Assembly (NCBI RefSeq): GCF_030373445.1
Contig: NZ_JAUCYU010000008.1
Coordinates: 62,001-126,000, forward strand
DNA length: 64,000 nt
From: Roseovarius sp.
Lineage (GTDB): Bacteria > Pseudomonadota > Alphaproteobacteria > Rhodobacterales > Rhodobacteraceae
Direction of reading: 5' to 3'
The notes beneath the pieces were generated by a model. The model saw only the letters and a program-made list of their open reading frames with translations, ran no database searches and had not been told where the DNA came from. Within the stretch, counting starts at the first letter, position 1. Each line of letters begins with the position of its first letter. A program made the position numbers and the translations under genes. This document shows, piece by piece, positions 7,347 through 15,425 of the stretch.

Positions 7347-10238
7347 ATGTTCACCGAGCTCTCCGCCACCTCCAATTTCACCTTCCTGACCGGCGCCTCC
7401 CACCCCGAGGAATACATAAGCCGGGCGGCCTTTCTCGGCCTGCCGGCGCTCGCCATCGCCGACACCAATTCCGTGGCCGGCATCGTCCGCGCCCACACCG
7501 AAGCCCGCGAGATCGCCCGCCAGGTCGCCGAACGCCGCGCACTCGAATCGCAGAACGGCCCCATCGGCCCGCCCGCCCCCGATCCGCAACCGCCCGAATG
7601 GGCCCACACACCGCGCCTCATCCCCGCCGCCCGCCTCTGCCTCACCGAAGGGATCGAGCTGACCGCCCTGCCGCGCGACCGCACCGGCTGGGCGCGCCTC
7701 TGCCGGCTAATCAGCACCGGCCGCCTGCGCGCCGAGAAGGGCACCTGCCGCCTGACCATCGCCGACCTGCTGGAAAACGGCGGCCACATGGCCCTCCTCC
7801 TCCACCCGCCCGGGCGCCAGGACAAGCGCGACTGGGCCAGAGGCGCCCGCCGCCTCATCCGCCGTTACGGCGCCGACATGCACCTCCTCATGGCCCCCCG
7901 CTACGACGGGCAGGACCGGGCCCGCTTCGACACCCTCGCCGAGCTCGCCCGCCGCCTCGGCCTGCCCACCATCGCCTCGGCCACGCCAATGATGCACCAC
8001 GCCCGCCGCCGCCGCCTCGCCGACGTGCTCACCGCCATCCGCACCGGCCGCCGGGTGGAGGCGCTGGGCCGCGACGCGCTCGCCAACGGCGAATGCCGCC
8101 TGCGCTCCCACACCGAAATGCTCCGCCTCTTCCCCGGCCACGAGGACGCCGTCCACCGCACCGGAGAGCTTGCCGACACCCTCGCCTTTTCCCTCGACGA
8201 GCTGCGCTACGAATACCCAAGCGAGCTCTCCGACGGCGAAACCCCCGCCAGCCGCCTGCGCCGCCTCGCCTATGAAGGCCTGCGCTGGCGCTACCCCTAC
8301 GGCGCGCCCGAGAAGGTGAAAAACATGCTCGAACACGAGCTCGCCCTCATCGCCAAGCTGAAATACGAGCCCTACTTCCTCACCGTGAACGACGTGGTCG
8401 CCTTCGCCCGCTCCCGCGACATCCTCTGCCAGGGGCGCGGCTCGGCGGCCAACTCGGTGGTCTGCTACTGCCTGGGCGTCACCAGCGTCTCGCCCGAAAC
8501 CGGCACAATGGTCTTCGAGCGCTTCGTCTCCGAGGCCCGGAACGAGCCGCCCGATATCGACGTCGATTTCGAGCACGAACGCCGCGAGGAGGTGATCCAG
8601 CACATCTACGAGCGCTACGGCCGCCACCGCGCCGGGCTCTGCGCCACGGTCATCCACTACCGCGGCAAGCGGGCGATCCGCGAGGTCGGCGCCGCCATGG
8701 GCCTCTCACAGGACACCGTCGGCGCGCTGTCGTCACAACTCTGGGGCTTCTTCGCCGCCGGCAACCTCGAACGCCAGCGGCTTCAGGAAATCGGCCTCGA
8801 CCCCGACGACCCCCGCCTGCGCCAGACCATGGAGCTGATGCGCGAGATCGAGGGCTTCCCCCGCCACCTCAGCCAACACGTCGGCGGCTTCGTCATCACC
8901 GAGGGGCGGCTCGACGAACTGGTCCCCATTGAAAACGCCACCATGGAAAACCGCACCGTCATCTGCTGGGACAAGGACGATATCGACAGCCTCGGCATCC
9001 TAAAGGTCGACGTGCTGGCGCTTGGCATGCTCACCTGCATCCGCAAGGCCTTCACCCTCCTGCAACAACACCACGGGACCAACTACACCCTCGCCACCCT
9101 GCCGCCCGAAGACCCGGTCGTCTACGACATGCTCTGCGCGGCCGACAGCATCGGCGTCTTCCAGGTGGAAAGCCGGGCCCAGATGAACTTCCTCCCCCGG
9201 ATGCGGCCCCGCTGCTTCTACGACCTCGTCATCGAGGTCGCCATCATCCGCCCTGGCCCGATCCAGGGGGACATGGTCCACCCCTATATCCGCCGCCGCA
9301 ACGGCGAAGAGGCCGTCGAATTCCCCTCCGACGAGCTGGGCCAGGTCCTCGGAAAAACCCTCGGCGTGCCGCTCTTCCAGGAACAGGCGATGCAGATCGC
9401 CATCACCGGCGCGGGCTTCACCCCGGAAGAGGCCGACCGCCTCCGCCGCTCGCTCGCCACCTTCAAGAAAAACGGCTCGGTCAGCGAATTCCGCACCCGC
9501 TTCCTCAGCGGCATGGCGAAGAATGGCTACGACGCCGACTTCGCCGAACGCTGCTTTTCCCAGATCGAGGGCTTCGGCTCCTACGGCTTCCCCGAAAGCC
9601 ACGCGGCCTCCTTCGCGCTGCTGGTCTATGCCAGCGCCTGGATCAAGCGCCACCACCCCGCCGTCTTCGCCTGCGCGCTGCTGAACTCCCAGCCGATGGG
9701 CTTCTACGCCCCGGCGCAGATCGTCCGCGACGCCCGCGAGCACGGGGTCGAGGTGCGGCCGGTCTGCATCCAGTCAAGCTACTACGACAACGTCCTCGAA
9801 CCCGACGAGCGCGGCAGCCTCGCCCTCCGCCTCGGCTTCCGACAGGTCAAGGGCCTGTCCGAGGAAGACGCGGGCTGGATCACGGCCGCCCGCGGCAACG
9901 GCTACACGCAGGTCTCCGACATCTGGCGCCGCGCCGGCGTGCCACCCGCCACCCTCACCCGGCTGGCCGAGGCCGACGCCTTCGCCGCGCTCGGCCTGAC
10001 CCGCCGCGAGGCGCTGTGGGAAGCGCGCGCGCTGGCCGGCGACAAACCCCTGCCGCTCTTCGCCGGCGACATGGAGGGCGAGGCCATCCTTGAGCCCGCC
10101 GCCCACCTGCCGCAGATGACCCTGGGCGAGGAGGTGGTCGAGGATTATGTCGCCACACGGCTCTCGCTCAAGGCGCACCCGGTGGCACTCCTGCGCCATA
10201 TCCTGACGCCATCGTACGCGTCGGGCGGGGGGAATTGA
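7347..10238 (+). CDS. dnaE2: Error-prone DNA polymerase III alpha subunit DnaE2 (ImuC), short C-terminus
   Basis: Translesion polymerase of the SOS mutagenesis pathway, 963 residues. The PHP domain opens TSNFTFLTGASHPEE, typical of DnaE2. The polymerase core has PDIDVDFEHERREE with two catalytic aspartates and a third in ILKVDVLALGML, then the helix-hairpin-helix region. The protein stops just after LSLKAHPVALLRH. As I recall the family, about 100 or more further residues forming an OB-fold normally follow. Only 64 bp separate the stop from the next convergent gene, so no remnant fits. imuA and imuB, the usual partners, are not adjacent. A LexA-like box lies 14 bp upstream. Confidence 0.93.
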   Translation: MFTELSATSNFTFLTGASHPEEYISRAAFLGLPALAIADTNSVAGIVRAHTEAREIARQVAERRALESQNGPIGPPAPDPQPPEWAHTPRLIPAARLCLTEGIELTALPRDRTGWARLCRLISTGRLRAEKGTCRLTIADLLENGGHMALLLHPPGRQDKRDWARGARRLIRRYGADMHLLMAPRYDGQDRARFDTLAELARRLGLPTIASATPMMHHARRRRLADVLTAIRTGRRVEALGRDALANGECRLRSHTEMLRLFPGHEDAVHRTGELADTLAFSLDELRYEYPSELSDGETPASRLRRLAYEGLRWRYPYGAPEKVKNMLEHELALIAKLKYEPYFLTVNDVVAFARSRDILCQGRGSAANSVVCYCLGVTSVSPETGTMVFERFVSEARNEPPDIDVDFEHERREEVIQHIYERYGRHRAGLCATVIHYRGKRAIREVGAAMGLSQDTVGALSSQLWGFFAAGNLERQRLQEIGLDPDDPRLRQTMELMREIEGFPRHLSQHVGGFVITEGRLDELVPIENATMENRTVICWDKDDIDSLGILKVDVLALGMLTCIRKAFTLLQQHHGTNYTLATLPPEDPVVYDMLCAADSIGVFQVESRAQMNFLPRMRPRCFYDLVIEVAIIRPGPIQGDMVHPYIRRRNGEEAVEFPSDELGQVLGKTLGVPLFQEQAMQIAITGAGFTPEEADRLRRSLATFKKNGSVSEFRTRFLSGMAKNGYDADFAERCFSQIEGFGSYGFPESHAASFALLVYASAWIKRHHPAVFACALLNSQPMGFYAPAQIVRDAREHGVEVRPVCIQSSYYDNVLEPDERGSLALRLGFRQVKGLSEEDAGWITAARGNGYTQVSDIWRRAGVPPATLTRLAEADAFAALGLTRREALWEARALAGDKPLPLFAGDMEGEAILEPAAHLPQMTLGEEVVEDYVATRLSLKAHPVALLRHILTPSYASGGGN

Positions 10239-10260
10239 GTATTTTTGGAAAGATGAAAGC
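10235..10260 (+). repeat. GTATTTTTGG-type gene-end element, copy 1
   Basis: The element reads GAGTATTTTTGGAAAGATGA followed by AAGC and overlaps the dnaE2 stop codon. A near-identical copy is at 15394-15420, and a diverged inverted copy at 12652-12675. It is AT-rich in a GC-rich genome. I recall similar elements at many gene ends in Rhodobacteraceae, but that is memory, not a search. Confidence 0.55.
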
Positions 10261-10304
10261 CGGGGCGCGGCGCACTGCCCGCCCCGGCAAAGCCCGAAAG
10301 GCTT
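10259..10304. terminator. Bidirectional hairpins between dnaE2 and the peroxiredoxin gene
   Basis: Two inverted repeats lie between the convergent stops. GCCGGGGCG (10259-10267) pairs with CGCCCCGGC (10280-10288), and AAGCC (10290-10294) pairs with GGCTT (10300-10304). They probably end transcription from both sides. Confidence 0.6.
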
Positions 10305-10791
10305 ACATATCGGCCAGAAGGCCCTCGCCCGCCGACACTTCGCAGGTGCCCGGGCTGTCCTCGAGGTTCAGCACGCTCACCTTGCCGTCCTCGACCAGCA
10401 TCGCATAGCGCTTCGAGCGGTCGATCAGGCCCGCGGGCGGCGCCGAGAAGTCCATGCCCAACGCCTTGGTGAATTTCGCCTCCGGATCGCCCAGCATGGT
10501 GATCCCGGCATCCGACGCGCCGGTCGCCTCGCCCCAGTTGCCCATCACGAACGGGTCGTTCACGCTGACGCAGATGATCTCGTCCACGCCTTTCTCGGCA
10601 AACTGGTCCTTGGTGCGGATGAAGCTCGGCACATGCGCCGAATGGCAGGTGGGCGTGAACGCCCCCGGCACGGCGAAGATCACAACCTTGCGCCCATCGG
10701 TTTTCGAGGAAAGCTCGACCGGTTCCGGCCCTTCACCCCCCATCTGAACCAGCGTTGCATCGGGAAGCTTGTCGCCAACAGTGATCGTCAT
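10303..10791 (-). CDS. Peroxiredoxin of the Prx5/redoxin type
   Basis: 162-residue thiol peroxidase reducing H2O2 and organic peroxides in the cytoplasm. The peroxidatic Cys is in PGAFTPTCHSAHVPSF, the hallmark of the Prx5 group. A second Cys is near the C-terminus (SPGTCEVS), where an intramolecular resolving Cys could act. The frame is open upstream, but the ATG at 10791 (MTITVGDKLPD) gives the normal N-terminus. It is divergent from the ferredoxin reductase gene at 10883, with 91 bp between, so the two may share control. Confidence 0.92.
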   Translation of the reverse strand: MTITVGDKLPDATLVQMGGEGPEPVELSSKTDGRKVVIFAVPGAFTPTCHSAHVPSFIRTKDQFAEKGVDEIICVSVNDPFVMGNWGEATGASDAGITMLGDPEAKFTKALGMDFSAPPAGLIDRSKRYAMLVEDGKVSVLNLEDSPGTCEVSAGEGLLADM

Positions 10792-10882
10792 TGTCGCATC
10801 CTGTCTATCAATTGCGTTTCCATCGGGGGTAGATATAGGGTCACGTCGACGGACTGACCATGATAAATCGGGAGGATCGGGC

Positions 10883-12094
10883 ATGCCCGGCATAGTCGTG
10901 ATCGGAGCGGGGCAGGCAGGCGCCTCGCTGGTGACCAAACTGCGCGCGCTGGGTTACGAGGGCCAGGTCGCCCTCATCGGTGAGGAACACGCGCCCCCCT
11001 ACCAGCGCCCGCCGCTCTCCAAGAAATACCTGCTCGGCGAGATGGAGCTCGAACGCCTCTTCCTCCGCCCCGAAAGCTTCTATGGCGAGAACGGGATCGA
11101 CCTGCACCTCGACACCCGCGTCGACGCCATCGACCGGCAGGGCAAGCTGGTGATCGCCGGCGGCAAATCCATCCCCTACGAGCATCTTGTGCTCACCACC
11201 GGCTCCGTCCCCCGCCGCCTCCCCGGCAGCATTGGCGGCGAACTGCGCGGCGTCTACGTGATGCGCGACCTGAACGATGTCGACACGATGGCGCCCGAAT
11301 TTACCGAAGGCAAACGCGTGCTCATCGTCGGCGGCGGCTATATCGGGCTCGAAGCAGCGGCGGTCGCGGCCTCGAAGGGGCTCAAGGTCACGCTGGTGGA
11401 AATGGCCGACCGCATTCTCCAGCGCGTCGCCTGCAAGGAAACCTCCGACTATTTCCGCAAGCTTCACACCGATCACGGCGTCGATATCCGCGAAGGCATC
11501 GGCCTCGACACCCTCACCGGCGACGGCCACGTCACCGGCGCGCGCCTCTCCGACGGCACGGAGATCGAGACCGATTTCGTCATCGTCGGCGTCGGCATCA
11601 CGCCCGCCACCGCCCTGGCCGAAGCCGCAGGTCTCGAGGTCGAGAATGGCATCAAGACCGACGACCACGGCCGCACCTCCGACGCCGCCATCTGGGCCGC
11701 GGGCGATTGCGCCTCCTTCCCCCATGACGGCGCCCGCATCCGGCAGGAAAGCGTGCCCAACGCCATCGACATGGCCGAACTGGTGGCCGAAAACATCATG
11801 GGCGCCGACAAGTCTTACGTCCCCCAGCCGTGGTTCTGGTCCGACCAGTACGACGTCAAGCTGCAGATCGCCGGGCTGAACACCGGCTATGACCGCGTGA
11901 TCGCCCGCCCGGGCGAGCATGAGAACGCGGCGTCCTTCTGGTACTACAAGGGCGACAACCTGCTCGCCGTCGACGCCATGAACGACGCCCGCGCCTACAT
12001 GGTCGGCAAACGCCTGATCGACGCCGGCAAATCGCCTGATCCCGACGCCATCGAGAATGTCGACACCGATCTCAAGGCGCTCCTGAAAGCATGA
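10883..12094 (+). CDS. FAD-dependent ferredoxin/rubredoxin reductase family protein
   Basis: 403-residue flavoprotein resembling reductases of P450 and dioxygenase systems (rhodocoxin or putidaredoxin reductase type). The FAD motif GAGQAGASL is at the N-terminus, then PPLSKKYL, then the NAD(H) motif GGGYIGLEAAA, and the second FAD motif AAGDCASF. It would move electrons from NADH to a small ferredoxin; no ferredoxin or oxygenase gene is nearby, so its partner is unknown. The start at 10883 follows GGAGG (10871-10875). It overlaps rsmD by 4 nt (ATGA). Confidence 0.9.
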   Translation: MPGIVVIGAGQAGASLVTKLRALGYEGQVALIGEEHAPPYQRPPLSKKYLLGEMELERLFLRPESFYGENGIDLHLDTRVDAIDRQGKLVIAGGKSIPYEHLVLTTGSVPRRLPGSIGGELRGVYVMRDLNDVDTMAPEFTEGKRVLIVGGGYIGLEAAAVAASKGLKVTLVEMADRILQRVACKETSDYFRKLHTDHGVDIREGIGLDTLTGDGHVTGARLSDGTEIETDFVIVGVGITPATALAEAAGLEVENGIKTDDHGRTSDAAIWAAGDCASFPHDGARIRQESVPNAIDMAELVAENIMGADKSYVPQPWFWSDQYDVKLQIAGLNTGYDRVIARPGEHENAASFWYYKGDNLLAVDAMNDARAYMVGKRLIDAGKSPDPDAIENVDTDLKALLKA

Positions 12095-12651
12095 GGATCA
12101 TCGGCGGCGCCTTCCGCGGCCGCCGGCTGGCGTCGGTGGGCAAGGGCGATGCGGCCGCGCATCTCCGCCCCACCTCCGACCGGGTGCGCGAAAGCCTCTT
12201 CAACGTGCTCGCCAACGCCCATGCCGACCGGCTGGACGACGCCCGCGTGCTCGACCTCTTCGCCGGCACCGGCGCCCTGGGGCTCGAGGCCCTCTCCCGC
12301 GGCGCGGCCCATGTCACCTTCGTCGAAAGCGGCCGCGCGGCCCAGAAACTCCTGCGCGAGAACATCCGCCTCTGCGGTGCCGAAGACCTGACGCAAATCC
12401 TCCCCCGCGACGCCCGCAAACCCGGCCCCGCCCCCGCGCCCTGCACCCTCGTCTTCCTCGACCCGCCTTATGGCAAGGGCCTTGGCGAACAGGCCCTCGC
12501 CGCCGCCATTACACAGGGCTGGCTCGCTCATGACGCCCTGATCATCTGGGAAGAAAGCGCCGACATCACCCCGCCAGACGGCCTCACCCTCCTAGACGAG
12601 CGCCGCTACGGCGACACCTTCATCCGCCTCTTGGAACGCGCCAACCCCTGA
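12091..12651 (+). CDS. rsmD: 16S rRNA (guanine966-N2)-methyltransferase RsmD
   Basis: Methylates G966 in the small-subunit rRNA using S-adenosylmethionine. 186 residues, beginning MRIIGGAFRGRRL as in the family. The SAM-binding motif is LDLFAGTGALGLEALSRGA, and the catalytic motif IV is DPPYGKG. The RPTSDRVRESLFN segment is also characteristic. The ATG overlaps the stop of the preceding reductase gene by 4 nt. Confidence 0.95.
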   Translation: MRIIGGAFRGRRLASVGKGDAAAHLRPTSDRVRESLFNVLANAHADRLDDARVLDLFAGTGALGLEALSRGAAHVTFVESGRAAQKLLRENIRLCGAEDLTQILPRDARKPGPAPAPCTLVFLDPPYGKGLGEQALAAAITQGWLAHDALIIWEESADITPPDGLTLLDERRYGDTFIRLLERANP

Positions 12652-12675
12652 GCTTCTTCTGGCCAAAAATATCCC
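12652..12675 (-). repeat. GTATTTTTGG-type gene-end element, inverted diverged copy
   Basis: Read on the minus strand it is GGGATATTTTTGGCCAGAAG followed by AAGC, resembling the elements at 10235 and 15394. It starts right after the rsmD stop codon. Confidence 0.45.
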
Positions 12676-12683
12676 GGGGGAGG

Positions 12684-12728
12684 CGTTGAATTTCCAAGGG
12701 AAATTCAACGTTGGGGGCAGCGCCCCCA
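12684..12728. terminator. Two adjacent hairpins between rsmD and the UbiH-type gene
   Basis: CGTTGAATTTCC (12684-12695) pairs perfectly with GGAAATTCAACG (12699-12710) around loop AAG. TGGGGGC (12712-12718) then pairs with GCCCCCA (12722-12728). The genes converge here, so this is probably a bidirectional terminator. Confidence 0.65.
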
Positions 12729-12732
12729 TAAC

Positions 12733-13938
12733 TCAACCCTTCATCAACTCCGGCAGATCTCCGGTCAGCCCCGCCGCCTCGCGAATGAACCCGCGCCGCA
12801 GCCCCGGCATCGCGCCAAGCACGCCCATCCCGATATCGCGACCCAGCCGCAACACCGGATTGTCATTCGAAAACAGCCGGTTCGTCGCATCCGTCACCGC
12901 CGCCAGCGTCGCCGTATCGAACCGCCGCCACTGCTGGTAGCGCTCCAGAACATCCGGCGCCGCGAAATCCTCGCCCCGCCGCGCGGCCTCGCTCACCACC
13001 TGCGCCAAAGCCCCCACATCGCGCAGCCCGGCATTCAGCCCCTGCCCGGCAATCGGGTGCATCCCGTGCGCTGCGTCGCCGACAAGCGCCAGCCGCTCGG
13101 CCACGAAACTGTTGGCGATGGTCAGGCCAAGCGGATAGGTATACCGCTTGCCCTTCAGGCTAATTTCCCCAAGGAAATCGCCGAAGCGCGGCCGCAGCAC
13201 CTCCATGAAATCGTCGTCGCTCAGCGCCGCAAACGACGCCGCCGTCGCCTCACTCTCGCTCCAGACGATCGAACTTACATTCCCCGGCAGGGGCAAAATC
13301 GCCAGCGGCCCGGGCGGCATGAAAAACTGGTGCGCAATCCCGTGATGCGGCAACTCATGCGCCACCGCCGCCACCAGCGCCGTCTGCCCATAGCCCCAGC
13401 CCGTCCGCCGGATCCCGGCCCGTACCGCCGTCCCCGACGCACGCCCGTCACAGCCCACGACCATCCGGCCCGACACGGTCTTCCCCGAGGCCAGCGTCAG
13501 CGTCACACCGCGCGCGTCAACCTCCTGCGCCGAAACGCTGTCGGTGACCTGGGTGATCCCCTCGGCCTCGTCCATCGTCTCCAGCAAGGCCCGCCGCAAA
13601 TACCGGTCCTCGATCATCTGCCCCATCGGGCCTTCCTCGATCTCGGCGTGGTCGAAATGCAGGAAAAACGGCGACGGCCCCTCGCCCGCGCGCCCGTCCG
13701 ACACCTTGATCTCCAGCATCGGCTGGGCATGGTCCTCGACCCGCTCCCACACACCGATCCGCCGCAGAAGCCGCACCGAGGCCAGCGCCAGCGCATAGCC
13801 CCGCCCGTCGAACGCCGCATCCTTGCGCACGGTCTCGGGAAGCGCATCGATCACGGTCACGCTGCGCCCCGCCTGGGCCAGCGCAAGCGCCAGCGCCGGG
13901 CCGTTCAACCCCCCGCCGACAATCAGGATATCGCTCAT
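12733..13938 (-). CDS. UbiH/UbiF/VisC-family FAD-dependent hydroxylase
   Basis: Flavin monooxygenase of about 401 residues, probably acting in ubiquinone ring hydroxylation at the membrane. It has the N-terminal FAD motif GGGLNGPALALALAQ and the family motif GDAAHGMHPIAGQGLN followed by AGLRD, which binds FAD. Which ring position it hydroxylates (UbiH, UbiF or UbiL) cannot be decided by eye. The ATG at 13938 is chosen because GAGGGG lies about 10 nt upstream; the ATG at 13947 would leave only 1 nt to that site. It converges on rsmD and diverges from the amidase gene. Confidence 0.9.
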   Translation of the reverse strand: MSDILIVGGGLNGPALALALAQAGRSVTVIDALPETVRKDAAFDGRGYALALASVRLLRRIGVWERVEDHAQPMLEIKVSDGRAGEGPSPFFLHFDHAEIEEGPMGQMIEDRYLRRALLETMDEAEGITQVTDSVSAQEVDARGVTLTLASGKTVSGRMVVGCDGRASGTAVRAGIRRTGWGYGQTALVAAVAHELPHHGIAHQFFMPPGPLAILPLPGNVSSIVWSESEATAASFAALSDDDFMEVLRPRFGDFLGEISLKGKRYTYPLGLTIANSFVAERLALVGDAAHGMHPIAGQGLNAGLRDVGALAQVVSEAARRGEDFAAPDVLERYQQWRRFDTATLAAVTDATNRLFSNDNPVLRLGRDIGMGVLGAMPGLRRGFIREAAGLTGDLPELMKG

Positions 13939-14042
13939 CTCGCTCATGCCCCTCAATATGGACAGCCCTGCGGGATTGTCCATGCGCCGCACTGCCGCTA
14001 CGGTCGCTTTCCGAAGGCAAGCGGCAGGAAGGGGCAGCGGGG

Positions 14043-15371
14043 ATGAAAGACTGGCTACACATGACGGCGGCCGACCTCGGCCGCGGCATCGAGAAGGGCG
14101 AGATCGACCCGGTCACCCTCTGCGACACCTACCTCTCGGCCATCGACGCCCACCCCGCCCGCGACCGGATCTACACCATCGTCACCCATGATCGCGCCCG
14201 CGCCGAGGCGAAGGCCGCCAAGGCCCGCGCCGAGGCAAAGCTCCGCCGCGGCCCCCTCGACGGCGTGCCGGTCAGCTGGAAAGACCTCTTCGACACGGCC
14301 GGCCTCGCCACCTCCTCCGGCTCCCGCCTGTTGGAAGACCGCGTGCCCGAGCATGACGCGCCGGTGCTGGCCACCGCCACGCGCGCCGGGCTGGTCTGCC
14401 TCGGCAAGACCCATATGAGCGAGTTCGCCTTCTCCGGCCTCGGCCTCAACCCGATGACGGCCACGCCCCCCAACATCAACGACCCCGAGGCGGTGCCCGG
14501 CGGCTCCTCCTCCGGCGCGGCGGCCAGCGTCGCCCAAGGCCTCGCCGCCTGCGGCATCGGCAGCGACACCGGCGGCTCCGTCCGAATCCCCTCGGCCTGG
14601 AACGACCTCACGGGGCTGAAAACCACCTCCGGCCGCATCCCGCTCACCGGCGTCGTGCCGCTTTGCGAGAAGTTCGACACCGTCGGGCCATTGTCTCGCT
14701 CGGTCGAGGATTGCGCCCTCGTCCTCGCCGCCCTCGAAGGCACGCACCCCGCCGACCTGAAAGGCGCATCGTTGAAAGGCGCCCGCTTCGCCGCCCTGCA
14801 AACGGTGGTGATGGATGACGTGCGCGACGGCCCCGCCAAGGCCTATGCCGACGCCGTGGAACGCCTCAAGGACGCCGGCGCCACCATCGAGCCCATCGAC
14901 TCGCCCGAGATCGAAGAAGCCATGCCCATGTCCGGCATCCTCTTCACCGCCGAGGCCTACGGCATCTGGCACGACACGATCGAGGCCGCGCCCGACCGCA
15001 TGTTCAAACCCATCCTCGAACGCTTCCGCGGCGGCCGTGACATCTCCGCCCCAACCTACGTGGCGGCGTGGCGCCGCCTCGAACAACTCCGCCGCGACTG
15101 GCACGCGCGCGTCGCGGGCTACGACGCGGTGATCCTGCCCTCGGCCCCCAACATGCCGCCAAATGCCGAACGCCTGATGACCGATGACGAGTTCTACGTC
15201 ACCGAGAACATCCTCACCCTGCGCAACACCCGCGTCGCCAACCTGATGGGTCTGTCGTCCATGAGCCTGCCCACCGGCACGCCAAGTTGCGGGCTGATGC
15301 TCTGCGGCAAACCCTTCGGCGAGGAACACCTGCTGCGCGTGGCCAGCGCGGTCGAAAAGGCGCTGGCGTGA
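14043..15371 (+). CDS. Amidase signature family hydrolase
   Basis: 442-residue amidase. It shows the amidase-signature triad: Lys in VSWKDLFDT, the cis-Ser in GGSSSGAAASVA, and the nucleophile Ser in GSDTGGSVRIPSAW. The family includes GatA, acetamidases and many catabolic amidases. This protein is shorter than typical GatA and stands alone without gatB or gatC, so it is probably not the tRNA enzyme. Substrate unknown. The gene lies 104 bp from the divergent UbiH-type gene. Confidence 0.9.
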   Translation: MKDWLHMTAADLGRGIEKGEIDPVTLCDTYLSAIDAHPARDRIYTIVTHDRARAEAKAAKARAEAKLRRGPLDGVPVSWKDLFDTAGLATSSGSRLLEDRVPEHDAPVLATATRAGLVCLGKTHMSEFAFSGLGLNPMTATPPNINDPEAVPGGSSSGAAASVAQGLAACGIGSDTGGSVRIPSAWNDLTGLKTTSGRIPLTGVVPLCEKFDTVGPLSRSVEDCALVLAALEGTHPADLKGASLKGARFAALQTVVMDDVRDGPAKAYADAVERLKDAGATIEPIDSPEIEEAMPMSGILFTAEAYGIWHDTIEAAPDRMFKPILERFRGGRDISAPTYVAAWRRLEQLRRDWHARVAGYDAVILPSAPNMPPNAERLMTDDEFYVTENILTLRNTRVANLMGLSSMSLPTGTPSCGLMLCGKPFGEEHLLRVASAVEKALA

Positions 15372-15393
15372 CGCGCGTGGCTTGCGTCGGAAT

Positions 15394-15420
15394 TTGAGTA
15401 TTTCTGGAAAGATGAAAGAC
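15394..15420 (+). repeat. GTATTTTTGG-type gene-end element, copy 2
   Basis: Reads GAGTATTTCTGGAAAGATGA followed by AAGAC, one substitution from copy 1 over the core. It lies after the amidase stop and 5 bp before the start codon of the lyase-like gene, so it may also carry that gene's ribosome binding region (GGAAAG). Confidence 0.55.
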
Positions 15421-15425
15421 GGGAC

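Noticed and set aside
12091..12094. Frameshift between the reductase and rsmD
   Set aside because: The 4-nt ATGA overlap is a normal coupled start, and both proteins have intact ends.
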